Assembly (NCBI RefSeq): GCF_015845845.1
Contig: NZ_LDIG01000151.1
Span: 1 to 64,000, forward strand
Direction of reading: 5' to 3'
Source: Paenibacillus dendritiformis
GTDB lineage: Bacteria; Bacillota; Bacilli; Paenibacillales; Paenibacillaceae
Length of the DNA stretch: 64,000 nt
Position 1 is the stretch's first letter. Every line of letters starts with the position of its first letter. The notes below the pieces were generated by a model. That model did not search any database, was not told the origin of the DNA, and saw only the letters and a list, made by a program, of their open reading frames with translations. The position numbers and the translations under genes were made by a program. Below, in pieces: positions 18,563-26,763 of this stretch.

Positions 18563-19639
18563 ATGAGTCAACACCGCATTACTCGATTGAGAGAAGCGAT
18601 GGAAGCTCGCGGCTTGGAAGCACTGCTTGTGACCAGTGCCGTGAACCGGCGCTATTTGACCGGATTTACCGGATCTTCAGGCTACGTCTTCATTACAGCC
18701 GATCAGGCGGTTTTAATGACGGATTTCCGCTACACGACGCAAGCATCGGATCAGGCGAAGCATATGCAAGTGGTGGAGCACGCGCCGTCAATGACCGACA
18801 CGCTGAAGCAGCTGCTGTCGGAGGCGGGCTTGACTCGAATCGGCTTCGAGCAGGAGCATGTGACCTATTCCACCTATGCCGCCTACAGCGAACAGCTGCA
18901 AGGGATCGAGATGGTTCCGGTCGGCAGACTCGTCGAAGATCTGCGGATGATCAAGGATGCGGAGGAACTGGCGGTAATGAGGGAAGCGGCCCAACTGGCC
19001 GACAAAACCTTCAGTCACATCCTTGGCTTCATCAAGCCGGGCGTGCGTGAGAAGGATCTCGCGTTGGAAATGGAATTCTTCATGCGCAAGCATGGGGCCA
19101 CGTCCAGCTCGTTCGATACGATTGTCGCTTCCGGAGAGCGTTCGGCGCTTCCGCACGGCGTGGCGAGCGAACGGGTCATTCAAGGAAACGAATTCATCAA
19201 ATTTGATTTCGGCGCATTGTACAACGGCTACTGTTCCGATCTGACACGGACTGTCGTTCTCGGCACTCCGTCGGATAAACACCGGGACATTTATAATATT
19301 GTACTGGAAGCGCAGCTGAATGCGCTGGCTCACATCCGTCCGGGGATGACGGGACGGGAAGCCGACGCGTTGGCGCGCGATATTATCAAGCGCCATGGAT
19401 ATGGCGATCAGTTCGGGCACAGCACCGGGCACGGCGTAGGCATGGAAATCCATGAAATGCCTCGTCTTGCCTCTTCGTCCGATGATGTGCTCGCCCCGGG
19501 CATGACCGTAACGGTCGAGCCGGGCATCTATTTGCCGGGCTTCGGCGGGGTGCGCATTGAGGATGATATTGTCATTACGGACAGCGGAATTGAGATTATT
19601 ACTCAATCGACCAAGGAACTGCTCGTATTGGACATGTAG
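18563..19639 (+). CDS. yqhT: Xaa-Pro aminopeptidase-like M24 peptidase
   Basis: A 358-aa M24 metallopeptidase with an N-terminal creatinase-like domain and a pita-bread catalytic domain. Metal ligands are visible in order: [17 protein letters not shown] (two Asp), GHSTGHGVG (His), [11 protein letters not shown] (Glu) and GVRIEDDI (Glu). It is probably a dinuclear Mn/Co enzyme cleaving Xaa-Pro bonds. Start at 18563 (MSQHR) lies 9 nt after AGGAG; ATGs at 18554 and 18557 are too close. It precedes efp as in many Bacilli. Confidence 0.9.
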   Translation: MSQHRITRLREAMEARGLEALLVTSAVNRRYLTGFTGSSGYVFITADQAVLMTDFRYTTQASDQAKHMQVVEHAPSMTDTLKQLLSEAGLTRIGFEQEHVTYSTYAAYSEQLQGIEMVPVGRLVEDLRMIKDAEELAVMREAAQLADKTFSHILGFIKPGVREKDLALEMEFFMRKHGATSSSFDTIVASGERSALPHGVASERVIQGNEFIKFDFGALYNGYCSDLTRTVVLGTPSDKHRDIYNIVLEAQLNALAHIRPGMTGREADALARDIIKRHGYGDQFGHSTGHGVGMEIHEMPRLASSSDDVLAPGMTVTVEPGIYLPGFGGVRIEDDIVITDSGIEIITQSTKELLVLDM

Positions 19640-19722
19640 TCGGACAGGATTGAGAGCTAGCTGCAAGGATCTGCTCCGTCCAAGGAATCTGGGTTGCATA
19701 ATTGTAGGAGGGAATCAAGCGA

Positions 19723-20280
19723 ATGATATCAGTTAACGATTTTAAGACAGGATTGACAGTTGAAGTGGACGGAGATATTTTTACGGTCCTCGATTTCCAG
19801 CATGTGAAGCCGGGTAAGGGCGCCGCTTTTGTGCGTTCCAAGCTGAAAAACCTTCGTAACGGCAACACAGTCGAAAAAACATTCCGTGCGGGCGAGACGC
19901 TCTCGAGGGCGCAAATCGATAACCGCGAAGTACAGTACCTGTACAACAGCGGCGACGAATATACGTTCATGGATAATGAAACCTATGATCAGTTCAACCT
20001 GACGAAGGAGCAGCTCGAATGGGAGCTGAACTTCCTCAAAGACAACATGATCGTTCATATCGTCAGCTACCAAGGCGAGATTATCGGCATCAATCTCCCG
20101 AACAGCGTGGAGCTGAAAGTCGTCGAGACCGAGCCAGGCGTTAAAGGCAACACAGCAACGGGCGCAACTAAAAACGCGACCCTGGAAACCGGCCTCAACG
20201 TTCAAGTGCCGCTGTTCATCAACGAAGGCGACGTCCTTCTGATCGACACGCGCGAAGGCAAGTACATTTCCCGCGCCTAA
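19723..20280 (+). CDS. efp: translation elongation factor P
   Basis: A 185-aa, three-domain factor that relieves ribosome stalling at polyproline stretches. The tip Lys32 ([10 protein letters not shown]) is the residue modified in Firmicutes. EF-P signature elements are present throughout, and the length is standard. An AGGAGGGA ribosome site precedes the ATG. A strong terminator follows. Confidence 0.97.
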   Translation: MISVNDFKTGLTVEVDGDIFTVLDFQHVKPGKGAAFVRSKLKNLRNGNTVEKTFRAGETLSRAQIDNREVQYLYNSGDEYTFMDNETYDQFNLTKEQLEWELNFLKDNMIVHIVSYQGEIIGINLPNSVELKVVETEPGVKGNTATGATKNATLETGLNVQVPLFINEGDVLLIDTREGKYISRA

Positions 20281-20308
20281 TTAGCGGATATGCGCATCGA
20301 ATCCGCAA

Positions 20309-20345
20309 AGCCCCGGAAGCAGGCCGCTTCCGGGGCTATTTATAT
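20309..20345 (+). terminator. efp terminator
   Basis: Twelve-base-pair perfect stem AGCCCCGGAAGC / GCTTCCGGGGCT, 5-nt loop, then ATTTATAT. Located 29 bp after the efp stop. Confidence 0.85.
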
Positions 20346-20355
20346 GCCTCAGGTT

Positions 20356-20438
20356 TACCGTTGCCCTCGAAGTACCGTTGCCCTGGGAGTACCCTTGCCT
20401 TGGAAGTACCGTTGTCTTGGGAATACCGTTCGCATTGG
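20356..20438. repeat. 17-bp tandem repeat, about 4.8 units
   Basis: Units begin at 20356, 20373, 20390, 20407 and 20424, each resembling TACCGTTGCCCTGGGAG with a few substitutions. The 17-bp period is not a multiple of three, and no credible ORF covers it, so it is non-coding. Confidence 0.85.
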
Positions 20439-20938
20439 TACATATCTTGGCACTCTTATGATGAGTCTCCCGGTAGCTCAGGAAGCTAGAAGCTAGGTCA
20501 GGCTTCTGCCTGACATGATTGTGACTTCAACTGAGACGACCCGAAAATATGTCTGACGTGCCCGGTAACTAGGCCTGCAATACGCAAAAAGTCGGTCTGC
20601 AGTTTCCATTAACTTTGCCGAGATGAGAAGGATAAACTATGGCCATCTCCCGAGGCTTGGATCTTTCCATCTTTCCCTTATGCTCAATATCCCCGTCCCT
20701 CAGAAGCTACGTTCTTAGAAGGGTTCTTAGAGGGGCCGAACTCACTCTCCTTTGTCTCGTTATCCCAACAACTCAGGAAAGCTACCTTTCTAGAAGCCTA
20801 GATGTTTTGATACTCCTAAGAACCGATCAACCCGAAATGGAACAACCAGCTTCGGCTCCTCTAAACAATGTAGCAAAAACGGAGTGCGGGGATCAGTCCA
20901 ACTGGCACGTAACCTCTCAATTTCCCGTGCCGATTTAT
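20439..20938. other. non-coding stretch with short degenerate repeats
   Basis: No convincing gene. Short recurring words such as CTCAGGAA-AGCTA and CTAGAAGC-TAG appear near 20476-20495 and 20770-20805. ORFs here have no ribosome site and overlap the transposase-like gene. Confidence 0.5.
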
Positions 20939-21856
20939 TTAGGCAGCCATGAAATAGCCGTTGCGGCTTATAGAGGAGGCTGCTCTCCATAAGTATTGAC
21001 GTCTTGCCCCGTTGTCGGCACAGCAAATCGCCGCCAATGGTTCCCATCCTGTCGTCTGGCGGGCGATAGCATTTTCACGGTAGCAAAATTCATCCAGATA
21101 ATTCTGCAAATACTTACCGCCTATCCCGCAGAATGTATCGCATAACCAACGCTGTGCTCGCCGGAACACAGCATAGAGAGGAGTGTTATGTTTAACCTGA
21201 AAACGCTGGCGGATAATGGAGATCATGGACTCCGGTGCAGAGACATGTTCTGTGATAAAGTGATCGCGGCCGCACGGAAGCAGCAGCTTGCCAGAAATAT
21301 GCTTCCGGTTAACCTGCTTCATTTTATATTGCCGTTCCCCTCCATTCGAATCGTGAGAAGCAGCTACAATTAACGGCTGTTCGCGCGGACCGAGATCGAT
21401 ATTGGGATATTGGCGCGGCCCATTAAAGGCAATGAAGCCAAGAACACGATGATCAAGCCTTTCTTGTTCATCGGCACAGCTAATCGCAATACGAATTTTA
21501 TGCAGCATAGCCCATGCCGTTTTGTAGGTTACCTTAATGATGGAGCTCAGCCGAACTGCATTGATTCCAGATGAAGGTTGAGAGACGAGCCATATCGCAG
21601 CTATCCATTTCCGCAGAGAGGTCCGGCTTCCTTCCAGGATCGTTCCGGCAGTCAGAGACGTCTGATGATGGCAGTCGGTACATTCATACAGAGGAAGCCG
21701 CCGTGTCCGGATCTCATACGCGCGGACATGACGGCAGTTCGGACAACGAAACCCGTGGGGCCATTTCAACGTAAACAGGTCAGGAATGCATGATTCTTCT
21801 GTAGGGAATTGCTCCATTAACTCTTCTAATGTACCAACATTCGACCAGCCATTCAT
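20939..21856 (-). CDS. IS1595-like transposase homologue, probably catalytically inactive
   Basis: A 305-aa intact ORF. The N terminus has the IS1595/ISXO2 layout: PDLFTLKWPHGFRCPNCRH and a second CTDC knuckle make the zinc ribbon (about 37-61), followed by TAGTILEGSRTSLRKWIAAIW. The C terminus retains the family KYLQNYLDEFCYREN segment. Where the DDE core should begin (a VEVDE-type motif) there is LDHRVLGFIAFNG, and the HTN-x-IE region is not recognisable, so the catalytic acids seem missing. A strong promoter and AGGAGG ribosome site are intact. It could be a domesticated DNA-binding protein or a decaying IS. No clear terminal inverted repeats were found. Confidence 0.75.
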   Translation of the reverse strand: MNGWSNVGTLEELMEQFPTEESCIPDLFTLKWPHGFRCPNCRHVRAYEIRTRRLPLYECTDCHHQTSLTAGTILEGSRTSLRKWIAAIWLVSQPSSGINAVRLSSIIKVTYKTAWAMLHKIRIAISCADEQERLDHRVLGFIAFNGPRQYPNIDLGPREQPLIVAASHDSNGGERQYKMKQVNRKHISGKLLLPCGRDHFITEHVSAPESMISIIRQRFQVKHNTPLYAVFRRAQRWLCDTFCGIGGKYLQNYLDEFCYRENAIARQTTGWEPLAAICCADNGARRQYLWRAASSISRNGYFMAA

Positions 21857-21887
21857 CCCGGTAACCTCCTCCTAACAAAACTAACAC

Positions 21888-21936
21888 AAACAAATGTTCT
21901 TGTTTTGATTATACCAAACATATGTTTCCATATCAA
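21888..21936 (-). promoter_or_regulatory. promoter with two LexA-like palindromes
   Basis: On the minus strand: -35 TTGATA (21936-21931), 17-bp spacer, -10 TATAAT (21913-21908). The spacer holds the perfect palindrome AAACATATGTTT (21916-21927). A second near-palindrome, GAACATTTGTTT, spans the start region (21888-21899). Both resemble the Gram-positive SOS box (GAAC-N4-GTTC), with two and one core mismatches respectively. Confidence 0.6.
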
Positions 21937-22040
21937 GTATGAAAGTGGGATATGGGGTCCTAAAGAATTCTAATGACTTCTTATTTGACTGTGGGATGAT
22001 CATTGCATTATAAGGAAACGATTTTTTAATATGAACTCAA

Positions 22041-22240
22041 CCTGAGCCCATGGGAGCTTCGTTTTAAGGCAATTTAGATACCTGAGGGCACTGGAGATTC
22101 GTTGTATGGCAATTGAGACGTCGGAATGCTTGGGAGATTCGTTGTATGGCAATTGAGACGCCTGAGCGGGTGGGAGATTCGTTGTAAGGCAATTGAGTTG
22201 CTTGAGTGGCGGGGAATTTGAGTATAAGGCTTAAGTGATA
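22041..22240. repeat. 40-bp tandem repeat array, five units
   Basis: Five directly abutting 40-bp units (22041, 22081, 22121, 22161, 22201). The best conserved core is GGGAGATTCGTTGTATGGC followed by AATTGAG; units 2-4 are most alike and the ends are degenerate. A further decayed unit may lie at 22331-22365. There are no spacers, so it is not a CRISPR. No ORF or hairpin explains it. Confidence 0.9.
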
Positions 22241-22460
22241 AACATGAATTGACTCAACAACAGCGCTGGGGAATGAAGGGAATCATGATTGCAGGGGCCC
22301 GGAAGGAAGAGCCAATAAAAGCAGAGAAGCTCCTGAGCGAGAGGGATCGTCTTCATAAGGTCATGGACACAAGTTTCTACCATTTGGCTCAATCCGAACG
22401 AATTGGGATATAGGGGTTCAAGTCGTCCGTGATTGTTGTATTTTTTTCTTCCATCGGCCC
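22241..22460. other. non-coding stretch before lysC
   Basis: Apart from a decayed repeat-like word near 22331 I see no gene. No lysine riboswitch architecture was recognised upstream of lysC. Confidence 0.4.
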
Positions 22461-22467
22461 AAAAACG

Positions 22468-22476
22468 TGCTATAAT
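22468..22476 (+). promoter_or_regulatory. lysC extended -10 promoter
   Basis: TGCTATAAT, an extended -10, ends 48 bp before the lysC GTG. There is no good -35, as is common with extended -10 promoters. Confidence 0.5.
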
Positions 22477-22524
22477 ATGCAATTAATGATTGATACAGTC
22501 CATTGAGGGTGGGAGTGAGGCAGC

Positions 22525-23778
22525 GTGGCACTATACGTTATGAAGTTCGGAGGCAGCTCCGTCGGCACGGTCGAACGGATGAAGCGGGTTGCCGAACGGA
22601 TCGTAGAGAAAAAATTAGAAGGCCACCAGTGTGTTGTCGTTGTGTCTGCAATGGGGGATACGACGGATGATTTGATTGATCAAGCGAAAAGTATAAACGA
22701 TCAATTGCCAGCCCGTGAAATGGATATGCTGCTGACTACGGGCGAGCAAATCTCGGTGTCCTTGCTAGCGATGGCGATTCAAAAGCTGGGCCATGCGTCC
22801 ATGTCGATGACCGGGTGGCAAGCCGGCTTTCGAACGGACGCCTCGCATGGAAAGGCGCGAATCAGGGACATTGTTCCGGAGCGTGTGCATGCCGCGCTGC
22901 AAGCGGGGAACATTGTCATCGTCGCCGGATTCCAAGGCATGACCGATGACGGAGAGATCACGACCCTCGGCCGCGGCGGATCCGACACGACGGCGGTCGC
23001 GCTCGCTGCGGCAATTGAAGCCGATGTGTGCGAAATCTATACGGATGTTGACGGAATCTATTCTACCGATCCGAGAATTGTGCGCCGTGCGCGCAAGCTG
23101 AAGGAGATCTCCTACGATGAAATGCTGGAGCTCGCCAATCTTGGCGCGGCGGTTCTTCACCCCCGGGCTGTAGAATATGCGAAGCATAATAAGGTCTGTC
23201 TCGTCGTGCGATCAAGCTTCAATTACAATGAAGGGACCTATGTGAAGGAGGAAGCGAAGATGGAGCAAGGGGTGGTCGTTAGCGGCATCGCCTATGACAA
23301 AAATGTGGCACGCATCAGTGTTCTCGGCGTAGCCGATCTTCCGGGGGTGCTCGCCCGCATGTTCGGCGCGCTCGCCGATGAGCAAATCGATGTCGACATC
23401 ATCGTTCAGAGCGGGGTAACGAACGGGGAAGCCGATTTCTCGTTCACGACGGCGCTGCATGACCGTGACCGGGCTGTTCAGGTGCTCGAGAACATCCGGA
23501 GCGAAGTTCCTTACCGCGAAGTGACCTCTGAAGCCGACCTGGTCAAAATCTCGATCGTCGGCGCCGGCATGGTCAGCCATCCTGGCGTTGCGGCCCAAAT
23601 GTTCCGCGTCATCTCGGAGACGGGCGTCAGCATAAAAATGGTAAGCACGTCCGAGATCAAAGTCTCCTGCGTCGTGTCCAGCGCCAAGCTGAATGATATT
23701 ATTACTGCGCTTCATACTTCATACGGCCTGGATGCTATCGAGGAAGCGTTCGTCGGCGGACCGAAAGAACGAAGATAA
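22525..23778 (+). CDS. lysC: aspartate kinase (alpha subunit; internal beta start)
   Basis: First enzyme of the aspartate pathway (lysine, diaminopimelate, dipicolinate, Met, Thr), 417 aa. It has a kinase domain with N-terminal KFGGSSVGT and GRGGSDTTAVALA, then two C-terminal ACT domains for feedback control (GVADLPGVLARMF; VGAGMVSHPGVAAQMF). GTG start behind GGGAGTGAGG. An in-frame Met246 codon with a perfect upstream AAGGAGG suggests a separately translated beta subunit, as in B. subtilis aspartokinase II. A terminator follows. Confidence 0.95.
   Translation: MALYVMKFGGSSVGTVERMKRVAERIVEKKLEGHQCVVVVSAMGDTTDDLIDQAKSINDQLPAREMDMLLTTGEQISVSLLAMAIQKLGHASMSMTGWQAGFRTDASHGKARIRDIVPERVHAALQAGNIVIVAGFQGMTDDGEITTLGRGGSDTTAVALAAAIEADVCEIYTDVDGIYSTDPRIVRRARKLKEISYDEMLELANLGAAVLHPRAVEYAKHNKVCLVVRSSFNYNEGTYVKEEAKMEQGVVVSGIAYDKNVARISVLGVADLPGVLARMFGALADEQIDVDIIVQSGVTNGEADFSFTTALHDRDRAVQVLENIRSEVPYREVTSEADLVKISIVGAGMVSHPGVAAQMFRVISETGVSIKMVSTSEIKVSCVVSSAKLNDIITALHTSYGLDAIEEAFVGGPKERR
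23245..23262 (+). promoter_or_regulatory. internal ribosome site and start for LysC beta subunit
   Basis: AAGGAGG at 23245-23251, 8 nt before an in-frame ATG at 23260 that is codon 246 of lysC. The product would be the 172-aa ACT-domain beta subunit. B. subtilis lysC is known to use an internal start at the equivalent position. Confidence 0.75.
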
Positions 23779-23810
23779 TAGAAGATCATAAAGGAAGATA
23801 TGAACAAGAT

Positions 23811-23840
23811 AAGCCGGTCCGCAAGGGCCGGCTTTGTTGT
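23811..23840 (+). terminator. lysC terminator
   Basis: AAGCCGGTCC / GGGCCGGCTT stem with a GCAA loop and TTTGTTGT tail, 33 bp after the lysC stop. Confidence 0.8.
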
Positions 23841-23884
23841 CATGTGTCGTAAGAGGCGGGTGTAGTAAGAGGCGGGGGAAGCGG

Positions 23885-24346
23885 CTAGAACTTATCGATA
23901 ATCCAACGGCTAATGGTCAACAGCAAGGCCGTTATTCCGGCCGCCATCAGCGGTCCCACGGGCACGCCTCGCAAGAGAACGATCCCGATCAGAGAGCCGG
24001 CAACTAGGCCGACGATCATCTGAGGATCGTTTTTCAGCAGTTCCAGGCCCCGGCCGTTCATGGACGTGGCTATGGCCCCGCCGGCCAGCGCGATGATTCC
24101 CGGCCAGGATGTGAGCGTGCTCCACAGATGTTCGGCCGTAATCCGCTCGGCGGCGAAGGGGACAAGCACGGCTATCGTCAGGAACAACAGCCCCAGTTCC
24201 AGCCCTCTCCGCTCGATGGCAGGCAGATACCGTTCCAGATGCACAAGCTTGACGATAAGTAGGATGCATGCAGCCGTCGTAATGATCGGGGAACGGCTGA
24301 CCAGTCCGACAACAATGAGTATAACCAGTACCAACTCGCCATTCAT
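23885..24346 (-). CDS. ytwI: UPF0756/DUF441 membrane protein
   Basis: A 153-aa membrane protein with four or five helices. It matches the UPF0756 (DUF441, B. subtilis YtwI) family in length and motifs such as [22 protein letters not shown] and [13 protein letters not shown]. Function unknown. The ATG at 24346 follows GAGGAGC; a longer upstream frame lacks support. Confidence 0.88.
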   Translation of the reverse strand: MNGELVLVILIVVGLVSRSPIITTAACILLIVKLVHLERYLPAIERRGLELGLLFLTIAVLVPFAAERITAEHLWSTLTSWPGIIALAGGAIATSMNGRGLELLKNDPQMIVGLVAGSLIGIVLLRGVPVGPLMAAGITALLLTISRWIIDKF

Positions 24347-24486
24347 GATTATTGCTCCTCGACAAGAAAGTTTGTCCGTCCGATTGATCAAAAGGGGACG
24401 TATTGAACATCCTCTATTTACTGTATGAACAAGCCTTCTCCGTTTAGAACAACGATTATTGCTTATCATCCATGAACAGCCGTGAT

Positions 24487-25209
24487 CTAGGTCGCGAACG
24501 GGAGCATCATCTGCTGAACCCACACCGGAACGACCGACACCGTGTCGATGCCGGCGCAATATTCGACATCCTTCTCGTATCCTAGCTTGGCAAGGCGCAT
24601 CCCGCCGGAGCAGCCGAGCAGCGCGGCCGTAATGTCTCCCGCATGGTGACGATAGGCGCTGACAAGAATGCTTCCGAGGTCATTCGTTCGCATATCCTGT
24701 TCCTGGCTGGCAAGCCGGAACAGCTCGGCGAGGATGAAACCGGCGCACAGGCCGTCCTCGAAGGCGAACTCATCCTGAATGCCGGCGCATAATAACGCAA
24801 TGTCCTTCCGGAGCTGGTAGGCGGTGCGCGCGCATTCCGACGCATTCAGGAAGGCGCCGGCCAAAATGACGTCGGCCTTCGACGCCTTGTGGATCGCCCG
24901 CGTCCCGTTCGACGTCGTCAGCACGACGCGCTTCCCGTATACGCTCTCGCCCATATATTCGAACGGAGAATTGCCGGCATCGAAGCCTGGTATTTTTTTG
25001 CAATTGCGCTCGCCTCCCATAATGTCCCCGTCACGGGCAGCCTGCTTGGCCTGCTGCACCGTCTCGACCGGCAGGATGCCGGATGCCCCGTGCGCCAGCG
25101 CCGTAATGATGGTGCTCGTCGCCCGAAGCACGTCGATGACGATGACCGTCCGGTTCGCCAGTTCAACCGATCTTGCCTCATTGACGCTAGCTATGACATC
25201 GACCTGCAT
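24487..25209 (-). CDS. comB: 2-phosphosulfolactate phosphatase
   Basis: A 240-aa ComB-family phosphatase, Mg-dependent, dephosphorylating 2-phospho-3-sulfolactate to 3-sulfolactate. Family motifs are [44 protein letters not shown] and [20 protein letters not shown]. It lies downstream of comA on the same strand. In methanogens this pathway leads to coenzyme M; in Bacilli it is associated with sulfolactate accumulated in spores. A ComC-type dehydrogenase is not present in the window. Confidence 0.92.
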   Translation of the reverse strand: MQVDVIASVNEARSVELANRTVIVIDVLRATSTIITALAHGASGILPVETVQQAKQAARDGDIMGGERNCKKIPGFDAGNSPFEYMGESVYGKRVVLTTSNGTRAIHKASKADVILAGAFLNASECARTAYQLRKDIALLCAGIQDEFAFEDGLCAGFILAELFRLASQEQDMRTNDLGSILVSAYRHHAGDITAALLGCSGGMRLAKLGYEKDVEYCAGIDTVSVVPVWVQQMMLPFAT

Positions 25210-25269
25210 AGTTGCTCCCCCCTTACTCTTCCTCCGGCTTCGCGTTGGCGATGCCGTTAGAATTCGGCT

Positions 25270-26085
25270 CTACTTCACCGTGTCCAGCAAATGGCCCATC
25301 GTATCGGAACGCAATCCCCGCCGCAGCGCCTCGCAAGCGATAATGTCGTCCGGCGCGATATTGCCGAGATTGGCTTGCGGACCGAGCGTACGGAGAATGG
25401 CGGTCTGCTGATCCTTCCGCGGAGCCTCCCACATGAGCCGGTGCGGGGAATGCACCGCCTCGGCGATCATCGACACCATCTCCGTATCGCAGCCTCCGCG
25501 TTCGTCGAATACGCCAACGCCTGCGCCCGACTCTCTGCCTTCAAGCGTCATCCACTCGGCGCCATGGGCAATATCTTCATTGAACGCTTCCAAAACGTCG
25601 TCCCAAATGAAAGTAGAGCCGGCCGCCTTCTTCCCGTATTCGGAGCAGACGAAGAATCCTTCCTCGCGAGCGCGCTGGATGAGGTTATTGCGCCGCTCCC
25701 GAGGCATCGAAATCGTTCCATCGGATACTTCGATTCCAGTAAAGCCCATTTCCTTCATCATATGAAAAAATGGTTCGACCATGCCTTTGGCGACGGCGTA
25801 TTCGAGAAATGTCCCCCCGGGCATCACCGTAATCCCATACTGCCGCGCCATATCCAGCTTCCATAACAACAGCGGGGCCGGCGTAACCGCAGCCGTGCCG
25901 AAGCCCAGCTTAATGATATCGATATGCTCATGAGCCGAAGAGAGCAGATCGGAAAATGCGTTTGCTCCCAAGCCTTTATCCATTACCATCGTCAATCCGG
26001 TTATTCTTGGCTTGTGGGTTCGTACTCCGCTCGGATCCACCATGGCTCCAGGCCATTGTTCGATTTGAGGTTCGGAAAGACTCAT
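25270..26085 (-). CDS. comA: phosphosulfolactate synthase
   Basis: A 271-aa TIM-barrel enzyme adding sulfite to phosphoenolpyruvate to give (2R)-phospho-3-sulfolactate. Motifs include KPRITGLTMVMDKGLG, DIIKLGFGTAAVTP, PGGTFLEYAVAKG, FTGIEVSDGTI and EGRESGAGVGVFDERG. Start at 26085 (MSLSEPQ) behind AAGGGGA; the longer frame to 26292 has no ribosome site. Equivalent to B. subtilis YitC. Same strand as comB (60-bp gap), placed next to the spoIIIA region, which fits a spore role. Confidence 0.92.
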   Translation of the reverse strand: MSLSEPQIEQWPGAMVDPSGVRTHKPRITGLTMVMDKGLGANAFSDLLSSAHEHIDIIKLGFGTAAVTPAPLLLWKLDMARQYGITVMPGGTFLEYAVAKGMVEPFFHMMKEMGFTGIEVSDGTISMPRERRNNLIQRAREEGFFVCSEYGKKAAGSTFIWDDVLEAFNEDIAHGAEWMTLEGRESGAGVGVFDERGGCDTEMVSMIAEAVHSPHRLMWEAPRKDQQTAILRTLGPQANLGNIAPDDIIACEALRRGLRSDTMGHLLDTVK

Positions 26086-26372
26086 CACATAATCCCCTTC
26101 ATGTCCCCAGATTAGTCGAATCATGCAAGCAATATATGCTCCCGCCTGCTGACAGGTGCCTACCGGGACGGGAAGGCCGCGCTTGGGGAGAAGATGGCGA
26201 AGGAATCGAAGATCGAAGAATCGAAGGGACGAGCATGAATGGTAAGGCTCCGCGCATACAATGGTCAATATACGGAAAAGGACAGGCCGCACGGATTACG
26301 CCTGCGGGTCCGGAGATAGAGGAAAGTATGTATCCGCCATACGTTTCCCTTGCAGCGAAAGGAGGTGCGAAG

Positions 26373-26642
26373 TTGTCCGTCGATAAATTTGTCGCCAGCA
26401 TGTCAGGGCTCCGCATAATATCGGGTTGCCTGGAAATTACCGCGGCACTCATTATGCTGAAGCTGAATGAGCCGGAGAAGGCGCTGGCCGTCAATTCTCT
26501 GCTTGCGCTTGTCGGTCCGCTCGTTCTCATCGCGACGACGACCATCGGTCTCATCGGCATCGCAGACAAGCTGAACTGGAGCAAAATGGCCTGGATTGCG
26601 GCCGGGGTGTCTTGTCTGCTTATCGGCATTTTGAAGAAATAA
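26373..26642 (+). CDS. yqhV: DUF2619 membrane protein YqhV
   Basis: An 89-aa protein with three hydrophobic helices and the family core GLRIISGCLEITAALIMLKL. TTG start at 26373 behind a near-perfect AAAGGAGGTG. It lies immediately upstream of spoIIIAA exactly as in B. subtilis. Function unknown. Confidence 0.88.
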   Translation: MSVDKFVASMSGLRIISGCLEITAALIMLKLNEPEKALAVNSLLALVGPLVLIATTTIGLIGIADKLNWSKMAWIAAGVSCLLIGILKK

Positions 26643-26677
26643 GAACCGGGCAATTCGGGGCGCCAGGCCCGGCGGGG

Positions 26678-26706
26678 GCATAAAAAGCGGCGCGGCGCCA
26701 TACATA
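26678..26706 (+). promoter_or_regulatory. sigma-E-type promoter of the spoIIIA operon
   Basis: GCATAAA (26678-26684) and CATACATA (26699-26706) are separated by 14 bp, close to the sigma-E consensus (GCATATT - N13-15 - CATACANT). It lies 58 bp before spoIIIAA, an operon known to be mother-cell (sigma-E) transcribed. Confidence 0.7.
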
Positions 26707-26763
26707 TAGGGATACAAGCCCAGGTTGTCCGGCTGTCGAATGATGACACGGGAGGGAATGCAA

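Noticed and set aside
20639-20992. 117-aa plus-strand ORF beside the transposase-like gene
   Set aside because: No ribosome site, Ser/Leu-rich random-looking translation, and overlap with the better supported minus-strand gene.
20860-21960. Complete IS1595 element with terminal inverted repeats
   Set aside because: I could not find matching inverted ends or a target duplication around the gene, so only the coding region is reported.
22041-22240. CRISPR array
   Set aside because: Repeat units abut directly with no spacers, vary in sequence, and no cas genes are nearby.
22231-22482. 83-aa minus-strand ORF before lysC
   Set aside because: No ribosome site and it overlaps the lysC promoter and repeat array.
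22241-22524. Lysine riboswitch upstream of lysC
   Set aside because: The leader after the -10 is only about 45 nt, and I see no L-box-like paired architecture upstream.
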